From Lutimonas zeaxanthinifaciens (lineage in GTDB: Bacteria; Bacteroidota; Bacteroidia; Flavobacteriales; Flavobacteriaceae), in contig NZ_CP129964.1 of assembly GCF_030503675.1 (NCBI RefSeq), positions 2,728,001-2,792,000 on the forward strand: DNA of 64,000 nt, given 5' to 3'. The notes below the pieces were generated by a model. That model made no database searches. It saw nothing but the letters and a program-made list of their open reading frames with translations, and was not told the origin of the DNA. Made by a program: the position numbers and the translations under genes. Each line of letters begins with the position of its first letter. Within the stretch, counting starts at the first letter, position 1. Positions 16,453 through 24,458 of this stretch are shown here, piece after piece.

Positions 16453-17496
16453 ATGCTTCAAATGCAAGAAGAAAAGGCCAAAAAAATAATTTCCGGCACT
16501 TCAAAACCCTATCGGGATTACGGGAGCTTTATCCGAAATAAATTTGGTGAACGCGTGCAGAAAATTTCAATAAATGTGGGTTTTAGCTGTCCTAACCGAG
16601 ATGGGTCAAAAGGAACAGGAGGATGCACTTATTGTAATAACCAGAGCTTTAAACCGGACTATTGTAAACCCCAAAACAACATAGAGGAACAACTCGAAAA
16701 AGGAATAGAGTTCTTTAACGGGAAAAGAAAGATCAAGAAGTTTTTGGCTTATTTCCAAGCCTATACCAATACCTACGCAGAACTTGACCTGATCAAAGAA
16801 CTCTATCTAAAGGCTTTGGATCATGAAGGGGTTATTGGCCTGGTTATAGGTACACGTCCTGACTGCATTAGTGAAGAACTCATTGAATTCCTGTCTGAAC
16901 TTTCAAAAGAATATTTTATTTGCCTTGAACTTGGCGTTGAATCCACCTTGGATCGAACCCTTGATGAGGTCAATCGTTGTCACACTTTTGCTGAAACCCG
17001 AAAGGCCTATGCAATGGCCAGCAATAAGGGTATCTTTTTAGGAGCTCACTTAATTCTTGGATTACCCGGTGAGAGTAAAAGTGAAATGCTCCAGCATGCT
17101 GTTGAACTTTCAAAACTTCCAATAGATTTTCTCAAAATACACCAGCTTCAGGTGGTCAAACATACCTTAATGGCCCATCAGTACAAAAACCACCCTGAAG
17201 AATTCAATTTGTTCAATATTCAGGACTATCTAAATCTTGTTACAGAATTCCTTTGCTTATTGAGGCCGGATATTGTCATTGAACGATTCATCAGTGAGTC
17301 TCCTCCTGATCTTCTTATTGCTCCTAAATGGGGACTAAAGAATTTTGAGATGGTGAATTTGATTGAAAAGAAAATTAAGTCTGAAAACCTATGGCAAGGA
17401 AAGTTTTATACAGACCCCGGAAAGATAGATAAAAATTTGAAATCAAGTTTTAAAATTGGTTCGGAAAGATGTATAGTCCGAAAATTAGGTATTTAA
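16453..17496 (+). CDS. Radical SAM protein of the TIGR01212/YhcC type
   Basis: From ATG 16453 the protein has 347 residues. The radical SAM cluster is formed by the cysteines of GFSCPNRDGSKGTGGCTYCN, with the long spacing characteristic of the YhcC group, and GLVIGTRPDCI and GAHLILGLPGES are further family motifs. It should use a 4Fe-4S cluster and S-adenosylmethionine; the reaction is unknown. The frame is open from ATG 16387, but the first 22 residues have no counterpart in the family; ATG 16453 or 16462 fits better. Gap 16232-16386 holds no recognised element. Confidence 0.85.
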   Translation: MLQMQEEKAKKIISGTSKPYRDYGSFIRNKFGERVQKISINVGFSCPNRDGSKGTGGCTYCNNQSFKPDYCKPQNNIEEQLEKGIEFFNGKRKIKKFLAYFQAYTNTYAELDLIKELYLKALDHEGVIGLVIGTRPDCISEELIEFLSELSKEYFICLELGVESTLDRTLDEVNRCHTFAETRKAYAMASNKGIFLGAHLILGLPGESKSEMLQHAVELSKLPIDFLKIHQLQVVKHTLMAHQYKNHPEEFNLFNIQDYLNLVTEFLCLLRPDIVIERFISESPPDLLIAPKWGLKNFEMVNLIEKKIKSENLWQGKFYTDPGKIDKNLKSSFKIGSERCIVRKLGI

Positions 17497-17519
17497 AATT
17501 TAATATGAGTCAAAAAATT

Positions 17520-18065
17520 CTATCTGTTATGACAAGTTAAACAGAGGGCACTACCACCATTACTTTTTACCAATATTTCGTATTTTTCTTTTTCCCCGTC
17601 TCTAAATATGATACTGTGACAAGTGACACATTCGATCCTTCCTTCTACAAGTAAATCATCTGCAACGGTTCCTCCAAATCCTGAGGGTGTATTATAAGGA
17701 TCATTCAAAAAATCCTTATTCAAATACAATCCACTGCCATAATCAAAGGCAACCGGGTGATCACCTCTAAAAATGTTTTCTTGTTTAATATTTTCAGGAT
17801 TTCCCACATTTGAATCAGTATGTCCTGATCTTACAAAAATACCATCATGGCAAGAAAGGCAGAAACTTGATTTTGTGTATTGGGCTTTTCCATTTAAGTC
17901 CAATACCAAAACCACTCCCGCATGGTAGATGGTGTCATTCATAATTTGGTTGAAAACCAATCCCGAATCCAGGTTATTTATTTCAGAGTTAGTCTGGGCT
18001 GACATTTCTCCCAAATAAACAAAGAAGAAAACCAAATAGAATATTATATTGAAATTAAAATTCAT
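17520..18065 (-). CDS. Exported multi-haem cytochrome c-like protein
   Basis: From ATG 18065 the protein has 181 residues with a signal peptide (IIFYLVFFFVYLGEMSAQ). Three CxxCH haem sites are seen: CLSCHDG, CVTCHS and, two residues from the end, CLTCHN. HPVAFDY in the middle could supply an axial histidine. This resembles doubled-CxxCH small periplasmic cytochromes. The partner is unknown; no oxidase or reductase genes flank it. An upstream ATG at 18116 would only extend the N-terminus and spoil the signal peptide. Codon use looks like its neighbours. Confidence 0.75.
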   Translation of the reverse strand: MNFNFNIIFYLVFFFVYLGEMSAQTNSEINNLDSGLVFNQIMNDTIYHAGVVLVLDLNGKAQYTKSSFCLSCHDGIFVRSGHTDSNVGNPENIKQENIFRGDHPVAFDYGSGLYLNKDFLNDPYNTPSGFGGTVADDLLVEGRIECVTCHSIIFRDGEKEKYEILVKSNGGSALCLTCHNR

Positions 18066-18306
18066 ATCCCCCAATAAATCCATCCAATATTTACTACTCT
18101 TAGCAAAAGTCATCAATTGCTACAAGTTTGCAAATTCCGTTATTCTCTAACAATTTTTAAGAAGTTAAGTTTGCTATGCGAACACAGCATGTAAAGGTAC
18201 AGAATTTATTTATGAGTTTGATGGAGTATGGAGCTAAACTTGCAATTAACACATATGATTTTTTTCCTTACTGCTATTGAATGAGCTCAACTCAAAGGGA
18301 AATCTA

Positions 18307-18523
18307 AAAATCCCAATGTGCTGACGCACCGGGATTACTTCGTGATCCCTGTCATGACCTCAACTGCAACTAAAATCCCAATGTGCTGACGCACCGGGAT
18401 TACTTCGTGATCCCTGTCATGACCTCGACTGCAACTAAAATCCCAATGTGCTGACGCACCGGGATTACTTCGTGATCCCTGTCATGACCTCGACTGCAAC
18501 TAAAATCCCAATGTGCTGACGCA
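18307..18523. repeat. Tandem repeat, 65-bp unit, about 3.3 copies
   Basis: Three complete units begin at 18307, 18372 and 18437, and a fourth is cut off after 22 bases (18502-18523). The units are nearly identical; the only differences I see are one A/G change in unit 1 and an extra A before it. Within each unit AATCCC (bases 3-8) can pair with GGGATT (25-30) around an inner GTGC/GCAC stem, or GGGATTAC (25-32) can pair with GTGATCCC (36-43) across a TTC loop, so the two hairpins exclude each other. There are no spacers, no open frame and no mobile-element gene nearby. Bases 18117-18306, between the cytochrome gene and the repeat, show nothing I recognise. Confidence 0.9.
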
Positions 18524-18530
18524 AATTGAA

Positions 18531-18592
18531 GATTTTTTGTTTTCCAAATCGGTTTTAAGCGCAAGCGCTAAACCTTTGGAAAACAAAAAATC
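18531..18592. repeat. Long inverted repeat (18-bp perfect arms)
   Basis: GATTTTTTGTTTTCCAAA (18531-18548) is the exact reverse complement of 18575-18592. The 26-base centre contains GGTTT and AAACC and a GCGC-rich core that can extend the hairpin. The right arm overlaps the tRNA terminator stem at 18587-18592. It looks like a stem-loop RNA element or a small non-autonomous repeat; I cannot name it. Confidence 0.75.
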
Positions 18593-18619
18593 CCGATGAA
18601 TTTCATTCATCGGGATTTT
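18587..18619 (-). terminator. Intrinsic terminator after tRNA-Val
   Basis: A perfect 14-bp stem (AAAATCCCGATGAA, 18587-18600, with 18606-18619) and a five-base loop lie 8 bp beyond the tRNA 3' end. On the minus strand the stem ends in a T run. Confidence 0.85.
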
Positions 18620-18627
18620 GATTGATG

Positions 18628-18702
18628 TGGGCAATGAGGGATTCGAACCCCCGACCCCCTCGGTGTAAACGAGGTGCTCTGAACCAACTGAGCTAATTGC
18701 CC
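18628..18702 (-). tRNA. tRNA-Val (anticodon TAC)
   Basis: The minus strand folds as a cloverleaf: acceptor stem GGGCAAT/ATTGCCC, D arm with AGCTCAGTTGGTTCAGAGC, anticodon stem CCTCG/CGAGG around loop TTTACAC, variable loop, and T arm with GGTTCGAATCC. Anticodon TAC reads valine GTA and related codons. Discriminator base A is encoded but CCA is not, so CCA must be added enzymatically. It has its own strong promoter and terminator. Confidence 0.97.
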
Positions 18703-18712
18703 TAAGCGGATG

Positions 18713-18743
18713 CAAATATAATTTAGTTTTTTGTTCTGACAAA
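18713..18743 (-). promoter_or_regulatory. Strong promoter of tRNA-Val
   Basis: On the minus strand TTTG, exactly 19 bases, then TATATTTG: a full match to the Bacteroidota primary sigma promoter. The -7 element ends 11 bases before the mature tRNA 5' end. Confidence 0.85.
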
Positions 18744-18786
18744 CATTTATCAAATAATTTTTAACCCAATTAAAAAGTGCAAAAAT

Positions 18787-19599
18787 CTATTTTGATAAGG
18801 AGGGAATATTCCTGTAGAAAAGGGTTTCCTGACTTTCGATGGCACTAAATAATGACGAAAGAAAATTTCTCCTGTCTTCTTCTTCCGGAACTATTTTAGA
18901 CAATAACGCATTGCTCTCATATTGAGAGTCTTCCACATCAGAAAAGGTGTCAAACACAAATATTTCAACAAACTCCCTACTGTCATCTCCCCAAAAATGA
19001 CTAAATGGATAATATCCCTGAACCTTGTTGTTTTTCAAGACAACCTCTTCAAAATACTTCTTGTAATTCTCATAAGAATCTTCATCCTCGGTATCCGACA
19101 GGATATTGTTTCTTATCATAAAAACATAAGGACGATTCTGACCTGCCTCTCTAATAAGGTCCTTACTAAACTCAGATGTCAGAAATATTTCATCCGAGTG
19201 CTTACTCTGATAAAAACTGTTTTGTTTCTCAAAAAAGGCTTTTCGCTCTTCTTCATCGGGCCATGCCTCCTGAACCAGGGCCTCTCGCATTTCGTTAATG
19301 GTCATGATATCTTCCCAGGAATCAATAACATTGATCACTTTGATTTCTCCAAACTGAGGAGCGAAAAAACTCATTAAAACCTCATGCGACCGGATCAGGT
19401 CTATTTTACTCGTTACCTTTTCAAAATATTCCTCTTCCACTTCTTTCCAGGCGTCAAAATCGAATCCATCAACCCCGTGTAGTGTCGTGACAGTTACATA
19501 GGAGGAGGACGGTTCATTTTCATCTTCCTGGGCCAAGGCATGATCGATTGATGAAAAAGTAATAAAAAAGGCGAGTACAAAAAGTAACTTGGAATTCAT
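18787..19599 (-). CDS. Exported protein with two repeated ferredoxin-like domains
   Basis: A 270-residue precursor with signal peptide LLFVLAFFITFSSIDHALAQ. The mature part looks like two copies of a domain of about 110 residues. GEIKVINVIDSWEDI and PDEEERKAFFEKQNSFY in the first half line up with EFVEIFVFDTFSDVE and PEEEDRRNFLSSLF in the second. The strand-helix rhythm and the WxD/FxD phrase suggest a dimeric alpha/beta barrel formed within one chain. The protein is very acidic. I do not recognise a named family and no catalytic residues are evident. A -7 element (TAAATTTG on the minus strand, 19624-19631) lies just upstream. Confidence 0.65.
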   Translation of the reverse strand: MNSKLLFVLAFFITFSSIDHALAQEDENEPSSSYVTVTTLHGVDGFDFDAWKEVEEEYFEKVTSKIDLIRSHEVLMSFFAPQFGEIKVINVIDSWEDIMTINEMREALVQEAWPDEEERKAFFEKQNSFYQSKHSDEIFLTSEFSKDLIREAGQNRPYVFMIRNNILSDTEDEDSYENYKKYFEEVVLKNNKVQGYYPFSHFWGDDSREFVEIFVFDTFSDVEDSQYESNALLSKIVPEEEDRRNFLSSLFSAIESQETLFYRNIPSLSK

Positions 19600-19600
19600 A

Positions 19601-19640
19601 AAAATATCTTAGGGGATAAAAAACAAATTTAAGATATTTT
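19601..19640 (-). promoter_or_regulatory. Inverted repeat over the promoter of the exported duplicated-domain gene
   Basis: AAAATATCTTA (19601-19611) and TAAGATATTTT (19630-19640) are perfect 11-bp inverted arms with an 18-base spacer. The spacer and right arm cover the -7 element CAAATTTA (19624-19631, TAAATTTG on the minus strand). It could be a repressor operator or an RNA hairpin in the 5' leader. It also lies just beyond the folC stop region of the adjoining operon. Confidence 0.4.
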
Positions 19641-19649
19641 AATCAAAAA

Positions 19650-20870
19650 TTACAGGTCTAGTTCGGCAACCACGAAAGTACTTCCACCCACATAAATAAA
19701 ATCTTTTGAAGAAGCTTTCAGAAGAGCCGAATTAAAGGCACTGGAAACCGAATCAAATACATCTCCCAATAAATTGAATTCCTTTGACTGATTTTTTAAA
19801 TCTTCAGCATTCAAACCTCTGGGAATATCGGGTTTACAAAAATAATAAGTGGCCTTTTTTGGGAAAAGTGACAAAATTGTTCCCAGGTCTTTATCATTTA
19901 CCACACCCAGAACGATGTGTAAATTCTTATACTTCTCCTTACTCAGTTGATCCATGACAACTGCCAGGCCTTCTCTGTTATGGGCCGTATCACAAACAAT
20001 TTTCGGGTTGGTTCCCAGAATTTGCCACCTCCCCTTTAATCCTGTATTGGATGCTACATTTAAAAGTCCTTGAATGATTTGGTCATCGCTGATATCAAAA
20101 TCGTGATCTTTAAGAAGACTCAAAGCTTGAACTGCAGTTTTGCAATTCTTTTGCTGATAGAAACCAAGTAAATCCGTTTGACAAGGATCGTTTACCAAAT
20201 GTTCTGCGATATAAATTGGAGCATCTAAAGTTCCTGCAATTTCTTTAAAGACAGGCATCACATTTCTTTGAAACTCCCCAATAATTACAGGTATATTCTC
20301 TTTGATGATACCTCCCTTTTCAAAGGCTATTTCTTCATGTGTTTCTCCAAGAAACTGGGTATGATCAAGACCAATATTCGTAATGACGGAAATCAATGGA
20401 TTCAAAATATTCGTTGAATCAAGCCTTCCCCCGAGCCCCACTTCAACAACTGCTATATCGACTTTCTGACTCGCAAAAAACTCAAACGCCATCCCTACGG
20501 TCAGTTCAAAAAAAGAAAGCCCTTGTTGCTCTAAAAACCTTTTGTGTTTATCTATAAAATGAACCACCCACTGCTGATCAACCGGAACGCCGTCAATTCT
20601 TATTCTCTCTCTAAAATCCTTTAAATGAGGTGAAGTATAAAGTCCTGTTTTGTATCCTGCAGTCTGTAATACAGATGAAATCATATGGCTCGTGGATCCC
20701 TTACCATTCGTACCGGCAACATGAATACTTTTAAAAGACAAATGTGGGTTTCCCAGATGCTCGCAGAAGGCCTTGATATTGGTAAGATCTTTCTTGAATG
20801 CTGTGCTTCCCTGCCTTTGATACATCGGTAGCCTCGAAAACATCCAGGCCAAAGTTTCTGCGTAGTTCAA
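19650..20870 (-). CDS. folC: Folylpolyglutamate/dihydrofolate synthase
   Basis: Adds glutamate to dihydropteroate and to folates in the cytoplasm. The 406-residue protein carries the Mur-ligase-like ATP motif HVAGTNGKGSTSHMI (about residues 50-64), then VEVGLGGRLDSTN and ITNIGLDHTQFLG, and a C-terminal CDTAHNREGL segment. All are standard for FolC. It is the last gene of an exbB-exbD-tonB-folC run, two bases after the tonB-like stop. It is a relative of the Mur ligases but clearly a folate enzyme, so it does not replace the damaged murD. Confidence 0.93.
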   Translation of the reverse strand: MNYAETLAWMFSRLPMYQRQGSTAFKKDLTNIKAFCEHLGNPHLSFKSIHVAGTNGKGSTSHMISSVLQTAGYKTGLYTSPHLKDFRERIRIDGVPVDQQWVVHFIDKHKRFLEQQGLSFFELTVGMAFEFFASQKVDIAVVEVGLGGRLDSTNILNPLISVITNIGLDHTQFLGETHEEIAFEKGGIIKENIPVIIGEFQRNVMPVFKEIAGTLDAPIYIAEHLVNDPCQTDLLGFYQQKNCKTAVQALSLLKDHDFDISDDQIIQGLLNVASNTGLKGRWQILGTNPKIVCDTAHNREGLAVVMDQLSKEKYKNLHIVLGVVNDKDLGTILSLFPKKATYYFCKPDIPRGLNAEDLKNQSKEFNLLGDVFDSVSSAFNSALLKASSKDFIYVGGSTFVVAELDL

Positions 20871-20872
20871 GT

Positions 20873-21820
20873 TTATTCAGATAATGAAAAATTATAGATA
20901 ATTGCTCCAATTTGCTTTGCGGGTGCCTTACTGTCTGCATTAAATTTTGTTTTGAGCGCAGCTTCTTTAGCTCTATTTAACAGACACTGTGCTGAATTTG
21001 TAGTCCCCTTTATTCCTGGTTCTGCTGAAACGACGCGGCCGGACTGATCAACAGAAATTGAAACTACTACCCTACCTTCTTCATTGCAATCATATTCAGG
21101 CTTTGGTTTATTCAAGGCCTTTCTGTTCCCTAAGCGGTAATTACCACCAGTTCCATCTCCTCCAACACCATAATAGCCAGGGGCATTTGGATCTCCAGTT
21201 ACTTTTCCTTTATCACCCGTTTTATCATCGTCACCTTCTCCCCCGTCTGCCTTTCCATCGGTATCGCTAAAACCGCCCATAAGCGCATCAAGATTTTTTC
21301 TTTTAGCCGCTTCCTCAGCTCTCTGCTTTTCGATTCTTTGTTGTTCCGCAATTCGTTGTCGCTCGATTTCCGCCTGCCGTTCCGCTTCAGCCTTTCTTTT
21401 TGCTTCCGCAATTCGATCCGCTTCTGCCTTGGCCTCTGCCTCTGCTTTCCGTTTTGCCTCTTCTCTTTTCTTTAAAGCGATTGCTTCCTCATTGACCTGG
21501 GTCATCACATCTTCTGAACTTTCTTCAGCCTGGGATTCACTGGCAGCTGCTTCTTCCAGAACTTCTTCCTGAATTTCTTCAACCGGGGTATTTTCCGGTT
21601 CCGGTTCCGGCTCAGATTGACTTGCCGGTTTAAGTGCCTCTGTAGGTTGTTGGTTTCCACTCCCGTAATCAGTGGTTCCAAAATTAACGGCAATGCCAAA
21701 TTCTTTGGGTGGGTCAAAATAAGTAAGGCCGACAACAAACAATAAAATCAAAAGCAGCACAGCAATAACAGATGTTAACACTGCAGATTTTCTTTTATAT
21801 GGAGTATCTAAAAATGCCAT
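20873..21820 (-). CDS. TonB/TolA-like energy transducer
   Basis: A 315-residue protein from ATG 21820 (a GTG at 21826 is also possible). A single N-terminal membrane helix (VLTSVIAVLLLILLFVVGL) is followed by a Pro/Glu-rich segment, a long Ala/Glu/Lys/Arg helix like that of TolA (residues about 105-175), a Gly/Asp-rich link and a C-terminal TonB-type domain (EGRVVVSISVDQSGRVVSAE). It should span the periplasm and pass energy from the ExbB-ExbD complex to outer-membrane receptors or serve Tol-like envelope functions. It directly follows exbD without a gap. The presence of a TolA-like helix leaves the TonB versus TolA role open. Confidence 0.85.
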   Translation of the reverse strand: MAFLDTPYKRKSAVLTSVIAVLLLILLFVVGLTYFDPPKEFGIAVNFGTTDYGSGNQQPTEALKPASQSEPEPEPENTPVEEIQEEVLEEAAASESQAEESSEDVMTQVNEEAIALKKREEAKRKAEAEAKAEADRIAEAKRKAEAERQAEIERQRIAEQQRIEKQRAEEAAKRKNLDALMGGFSDTDGKADGGEGDDDKTGDKGKVTGDPNAPGYYGVGGDGTGGNYRLGNRKALNKPKPEYDCNEEGRVVVSISVDQSGRVVSAEPGIKGTTNSAQCLLNRAKEAALKTKFNADSKAPAKQIGAIIYNFSLSE

Positions 21821-21826
21821 AATCAC

Positions 21827-22219
21827 TTATTTGGGCCTTACGGCCAATACCACCTTGATCTTGTTTCGATTGGCGATATCAAGAACTTTTACTGCTTTTT
21901 CAATAGGAACCCCTTCTTCAGCACGTAAAACAATGGTAGGTTGTTCATTATCCTTGACTTTATCGAGCAAATACTTTTCAACTTCGCTTTCCTTTACCCT
22001 CTTTTTGTCAATATAATAATTGAGTTTTTTGGTTATGCTGACCGCTGTTGACTTTTTATTCTCGGTTTTACCCTGAGCCTTTGGTAAAATGATATCAAGT
22101 GCATTTACGGTAACCAAAGTCGATGTCAGCATAAAAAAGATCAAAAGCAAAAAAACAATATCCGTCATTGACGACATATTGAAATTTGGATTTATTTTAT
22201 TTCTTCCTCTTATATCCAT
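21827..22219 (-). CDS. exbD: ExbD/TolR biopolymer transport protein
   Basis: A 130-residue inner-membrane protein with a basic cytoplasmic start, one membrane helix (SMTDIVFLLLIFFMLTSTLV) containing the conserved Asp of the proton channel, and a periplasmic domain. It is part of the proton-driven motor with the ExbB-like protein encoded 16 bp upstream. The tonB-like gene abuts its stop. Length is normal for the family. Confidence 0.93.
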   Translation of the reverse strand: MDIRGRNKINPNFNMSSMTDIVFLLLIFFMLTSTLVTVNALDIILPKAQGKTENKKSTAVSITKKLNYYIDKKRVKESEVEKYLLDKVKDNEQPTIVLRAEEGVPIEKAVKVLDIANRNKIKVVLAVRPK

Positions 22220-22235
22220 CTTGAAGTGAGCTCTG

Positions 22236-22937
22236 TTATACGGGTTCGTTCAAAAGATCCAGGAACTCCAGTGAGTTGGCTTCCATTTGATAGACCACTT
22301 TGTTGGTTCTTACAATGATATGGTTGTAAGCAATGTAGGCGATGATTCCCACAATAAGACCGGCAACCGTGGTTGTCATGGCGGTATACAACCCATCACT
22401 CAGCATCTTGATATCGATCTGGCCTCCGGAATTCGCAATTTCATGAATCGCTACGATCATTCCGATAACCGTACCTAAAAATCCGATCATTGGAGCCGCT
22501 CCTGCAATTGTGGCCAAAACGCTGACATTCCGTTCCAGTTTGTAAATTTCCAATTTTCCTGCATTTTCAATGGCAGTATTGATATCATCAAGAGGCTTAC
22601 CGATTCTCGAAATACCTTTTTCAATCAGCCTTGCCACAGGAGTCTTATTACTTTGACTTAAAATCTTGGCCGCCTCAATATTTCCGCCAAGAATATTATC
22701 CCGTATCTGGTTCATGTAATTCTTATCGATTCTGCTGGCTGCCTTTATGGCCAGAAAACGTTCAAAATAAATGTAAAGTGCCACCAAAAGAAGAACGAAT
22801 AACAGGGCAATAATGATCTGTCCGCCCAGTCCGCCTTCCATGATCAAATTAAAAATAGACAGAGTTTTTTCTTCTGAAACAACTTCTTCGAGGTTTTCAG
22901 GAGTAGCTTGGGAATCCTGAAGTAATGCTATAGCCAT
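22236..22937 (-). CDS. exbB: ExbB/TolQ/MotA-type proton channel protein
   Basis: This is a 233-residue inner-membrane protein. A first membrane segment (IIIALLFVLLLVALYIYFERFLAIKAA) is followed by a cytoplasmic loop and then the pair of helices with the family motif ATIAGAAPMIGFLGTVIGMI and the second GLYTAMTTTVAGLIVGIIAY. These line the proton channel with ExbD. It is the first gene of the exbB-exbD-tonB-folC run. The 83 bp upstream contain a short AAAATCG/CGATTTT inverted repeat that may separate it from nhaD. Confidence 0.93.
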   Translation of the reverse strand: MAIALLQDSQATPENLEEVVSEEKTLSIFNLIMEGGLGGQIIIALLFVLLLVALYIYFERFLAIKAASRIDKNYMNQIRDNILGGNIEAAKILSQSNKTPVARLIEKGISRIGKPLDDINTAIENAGKLEIYKLERNVSVLATIAGAAPMIGFLGTVIGMIVAIHEIANSGGQIDIKMLSDGLYTAMTTTVAGLIVGIIAYIAYNHIIVRTNKVVYQMEANSLEFLDLLNEPV

Positions 22938-23020
22938 ATGTACTAATTATAGAGTAATAAAATCGTAACGATTTTACAGGTCTTAAATTGTGCTTGAAAT
23001 GTGAAAATTTACTTAAAATT

Positions 23021-24382
23021 TTAAAGTATGCTTCTCATGAACATAAAAGTCACTGCTCCAACAACAAATCCGATCAGAGCAAGCCATGAAATCTTCTTTA
23101 AATACCAGAAAAAATTGATTTTTTCCATTCCCATGGCAACTACACCTGCAGCGGACCCAATGATCAGCATGCTCCCACCGGTTCCGGCAGAATAAGCAAT
23201 GAAATGCCATAACGGACTGTCCTGGGGATCAGAGAACATACCTATACTCGCAGCCACTAAAGGAACATTATCAATTACAGCAGAAGCCACACCCATCAAC
23301 ATAACGACGAGGTCGGACACGTTGTAATTTTCTATATTCGGCTCGGTTCCCAGCATGGGTACCGTATTATTCATCTGATTGGCAAAATTAAACAGGATAC
23401 CAAGTGATTCCAGCGCCGCCACAGCCATTAAAATCCCCAGGAAGAAAAGAATACTAGGCAATTCTATACCTGATAAGGCCTTATGTACCGGACTGTGATG
23501 ACCTGCCGCATCCGAATCCAAATCAACACTTGTCAGGGAAATTCGTGCACTGGAGTATATTTCGGCAAAAACAGCAACAACGGCAAGCGACAACATCATT
23601 CCCACATAAGGCGGTAAATGAGTAACCGTTTTAAAAACAGGAACAAAAACAATAGCGCTCAGACCCAGGTACAGCATAATCTTACTGTATTCATCCACGC
23701 CACCTTCATCAGTATCTTCTAACTGTTCAATATTTCCTTTAAAAGCGGGCAGCTTTGATGCAACCAAAGCCGGCACCACCATACAAAGTAAAGACGGAAT
23801 AAAGAGGAATTTGATCAGGTTCAACGTGGTAACTTTATCACCGATCCATAACATGGTGGTTGTTACATCACCAATAGGTGACCAGGCACCTCCGGCATTT
23901 GCGGCTATCACAATCAAACCTGCAAACCAAAGCCTGTCATCACGGGTCTTAATGATCTTCCTAAGAATGGTTATCAATACGATGGTTGCAGTGAGGTTAT
24001 CAATAATTGCAGAAAGAATAAAAGCCAGAATTGAGAAAATCCAAAGCAGTTTTACCTTGGAATTCGTTCTTACAAAATCCTTAATGGCTGAGAAACCGTT
24101 AAAATAATCAATGATCTCTACGATGGTCATGGCACCAATAAGAAAGATCAAAATCTCGGCAGTTTTACCTAAATGGTGCAGTAATATTTCATCAAGGTGA
24201 GATGGCTCAAGCCTTAACTCTTCTGTATTTACCTCAAAAACCTCCAGGTGGCCCAATGAAATCAATGCCCAACTCACAGCCATCATACCCAGGGCGGGAA
24301 TCAGTTTATCGATTTTTAAATTGTGTTCAAGAGTAATTGCAAGGTATCCTAATACGAAAACGATAATGACAAGTGATTCCAT
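23021..24382 (-). CDS. nhaD: NhaD-family Na+/H+ antiporter
   Basis: A 453-residue membrane protein with about 12 hydrophobic helices. NhaD features include AIIDNLTATIVLITILRKI, then VIAANAGGAWSPIGDVTTTMLW, a mid-protein cytoplasmic loop, and the late SAVIDNVPLVAASIGMF and GSMLIIGSAAGVVAMG. The repeated IDN...T/P pattern is the ion-transporter-superfamily hairpin signature. It should export Na+ or Li+ in exchange for protons. Together with NhaC at 9.7 kb it points to life in salt water. Confidence 0.92.
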   Translation of the reverse strand: MESLVIIVFVLGYLAITLEHNLKIDKLIPALGMMAVSWALISLGHLEVFEVNTEELRLEPSHLDEILLHHLGKTAEILIFLIGAMTIVEIIDYFNGFSAIKDFVRTNSKVKLLWIFSILAFILSAIIDNLTATIVLITILRKIIKTRDDRLWFAGLIVIAANAGGAWSPIGDVTTTMLWIGDKVTTLNLIKFLFIPSLLCMVVPALVASKLPAFKGNIEQLEDTDEGGVDEYSKIMLYLGLSAIVFVPVFKTVTHLPPYVGMMLSLAVVAVFAEIYSSARISLTSVDLDSDAAGHHSPVHKALSGIELPSILFFLGILMAVAALESLGILFNFANQMNNTVPMLGTEPNIENYNVSDLVVMLMGVASAVIDNVPLVAASIGMFSDPQDSPLWHFIAYSAGTGGSMLIIGSAAGVVAMGMEKINFFWYLKKISWLALIGFVVGAVTFMFMRSIL

Positions 24383-24458
24383 CTAAAAAATTTTAAGTGC
24401 TAAATATAACAATTTCTCCTTATCATAAGGTTTAAAATAGCTCAAAAATTAGAAAAAA

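Noticed and set aside
18307-18523. Direct repeats considered as a CRISPR array
   Set aside because: The units are contiguous with no unique spacers, the period is 65 bp throughout, and no cas gene is present.
18500-18742. An 80-codon open frame on the minus strand
   Set aside because: It runs through the tRNA-Val gene and its terminator; the peptide is simply the translated tRNA and hairpin sequence.
19650-20870. folC considered as a stand-in Mur ligase
   Set aside because: Its motifs are those of folylpolyglutamate synthase; nothing suggests UDP-MurNAc binding.
21058-21738. Several long frames antisense or out of frame to the tonB-like gene
   Set aside because: They are shadows of the repetitive Glu/Ala/Lys/Arg-coding region, with no promoter or family motif.
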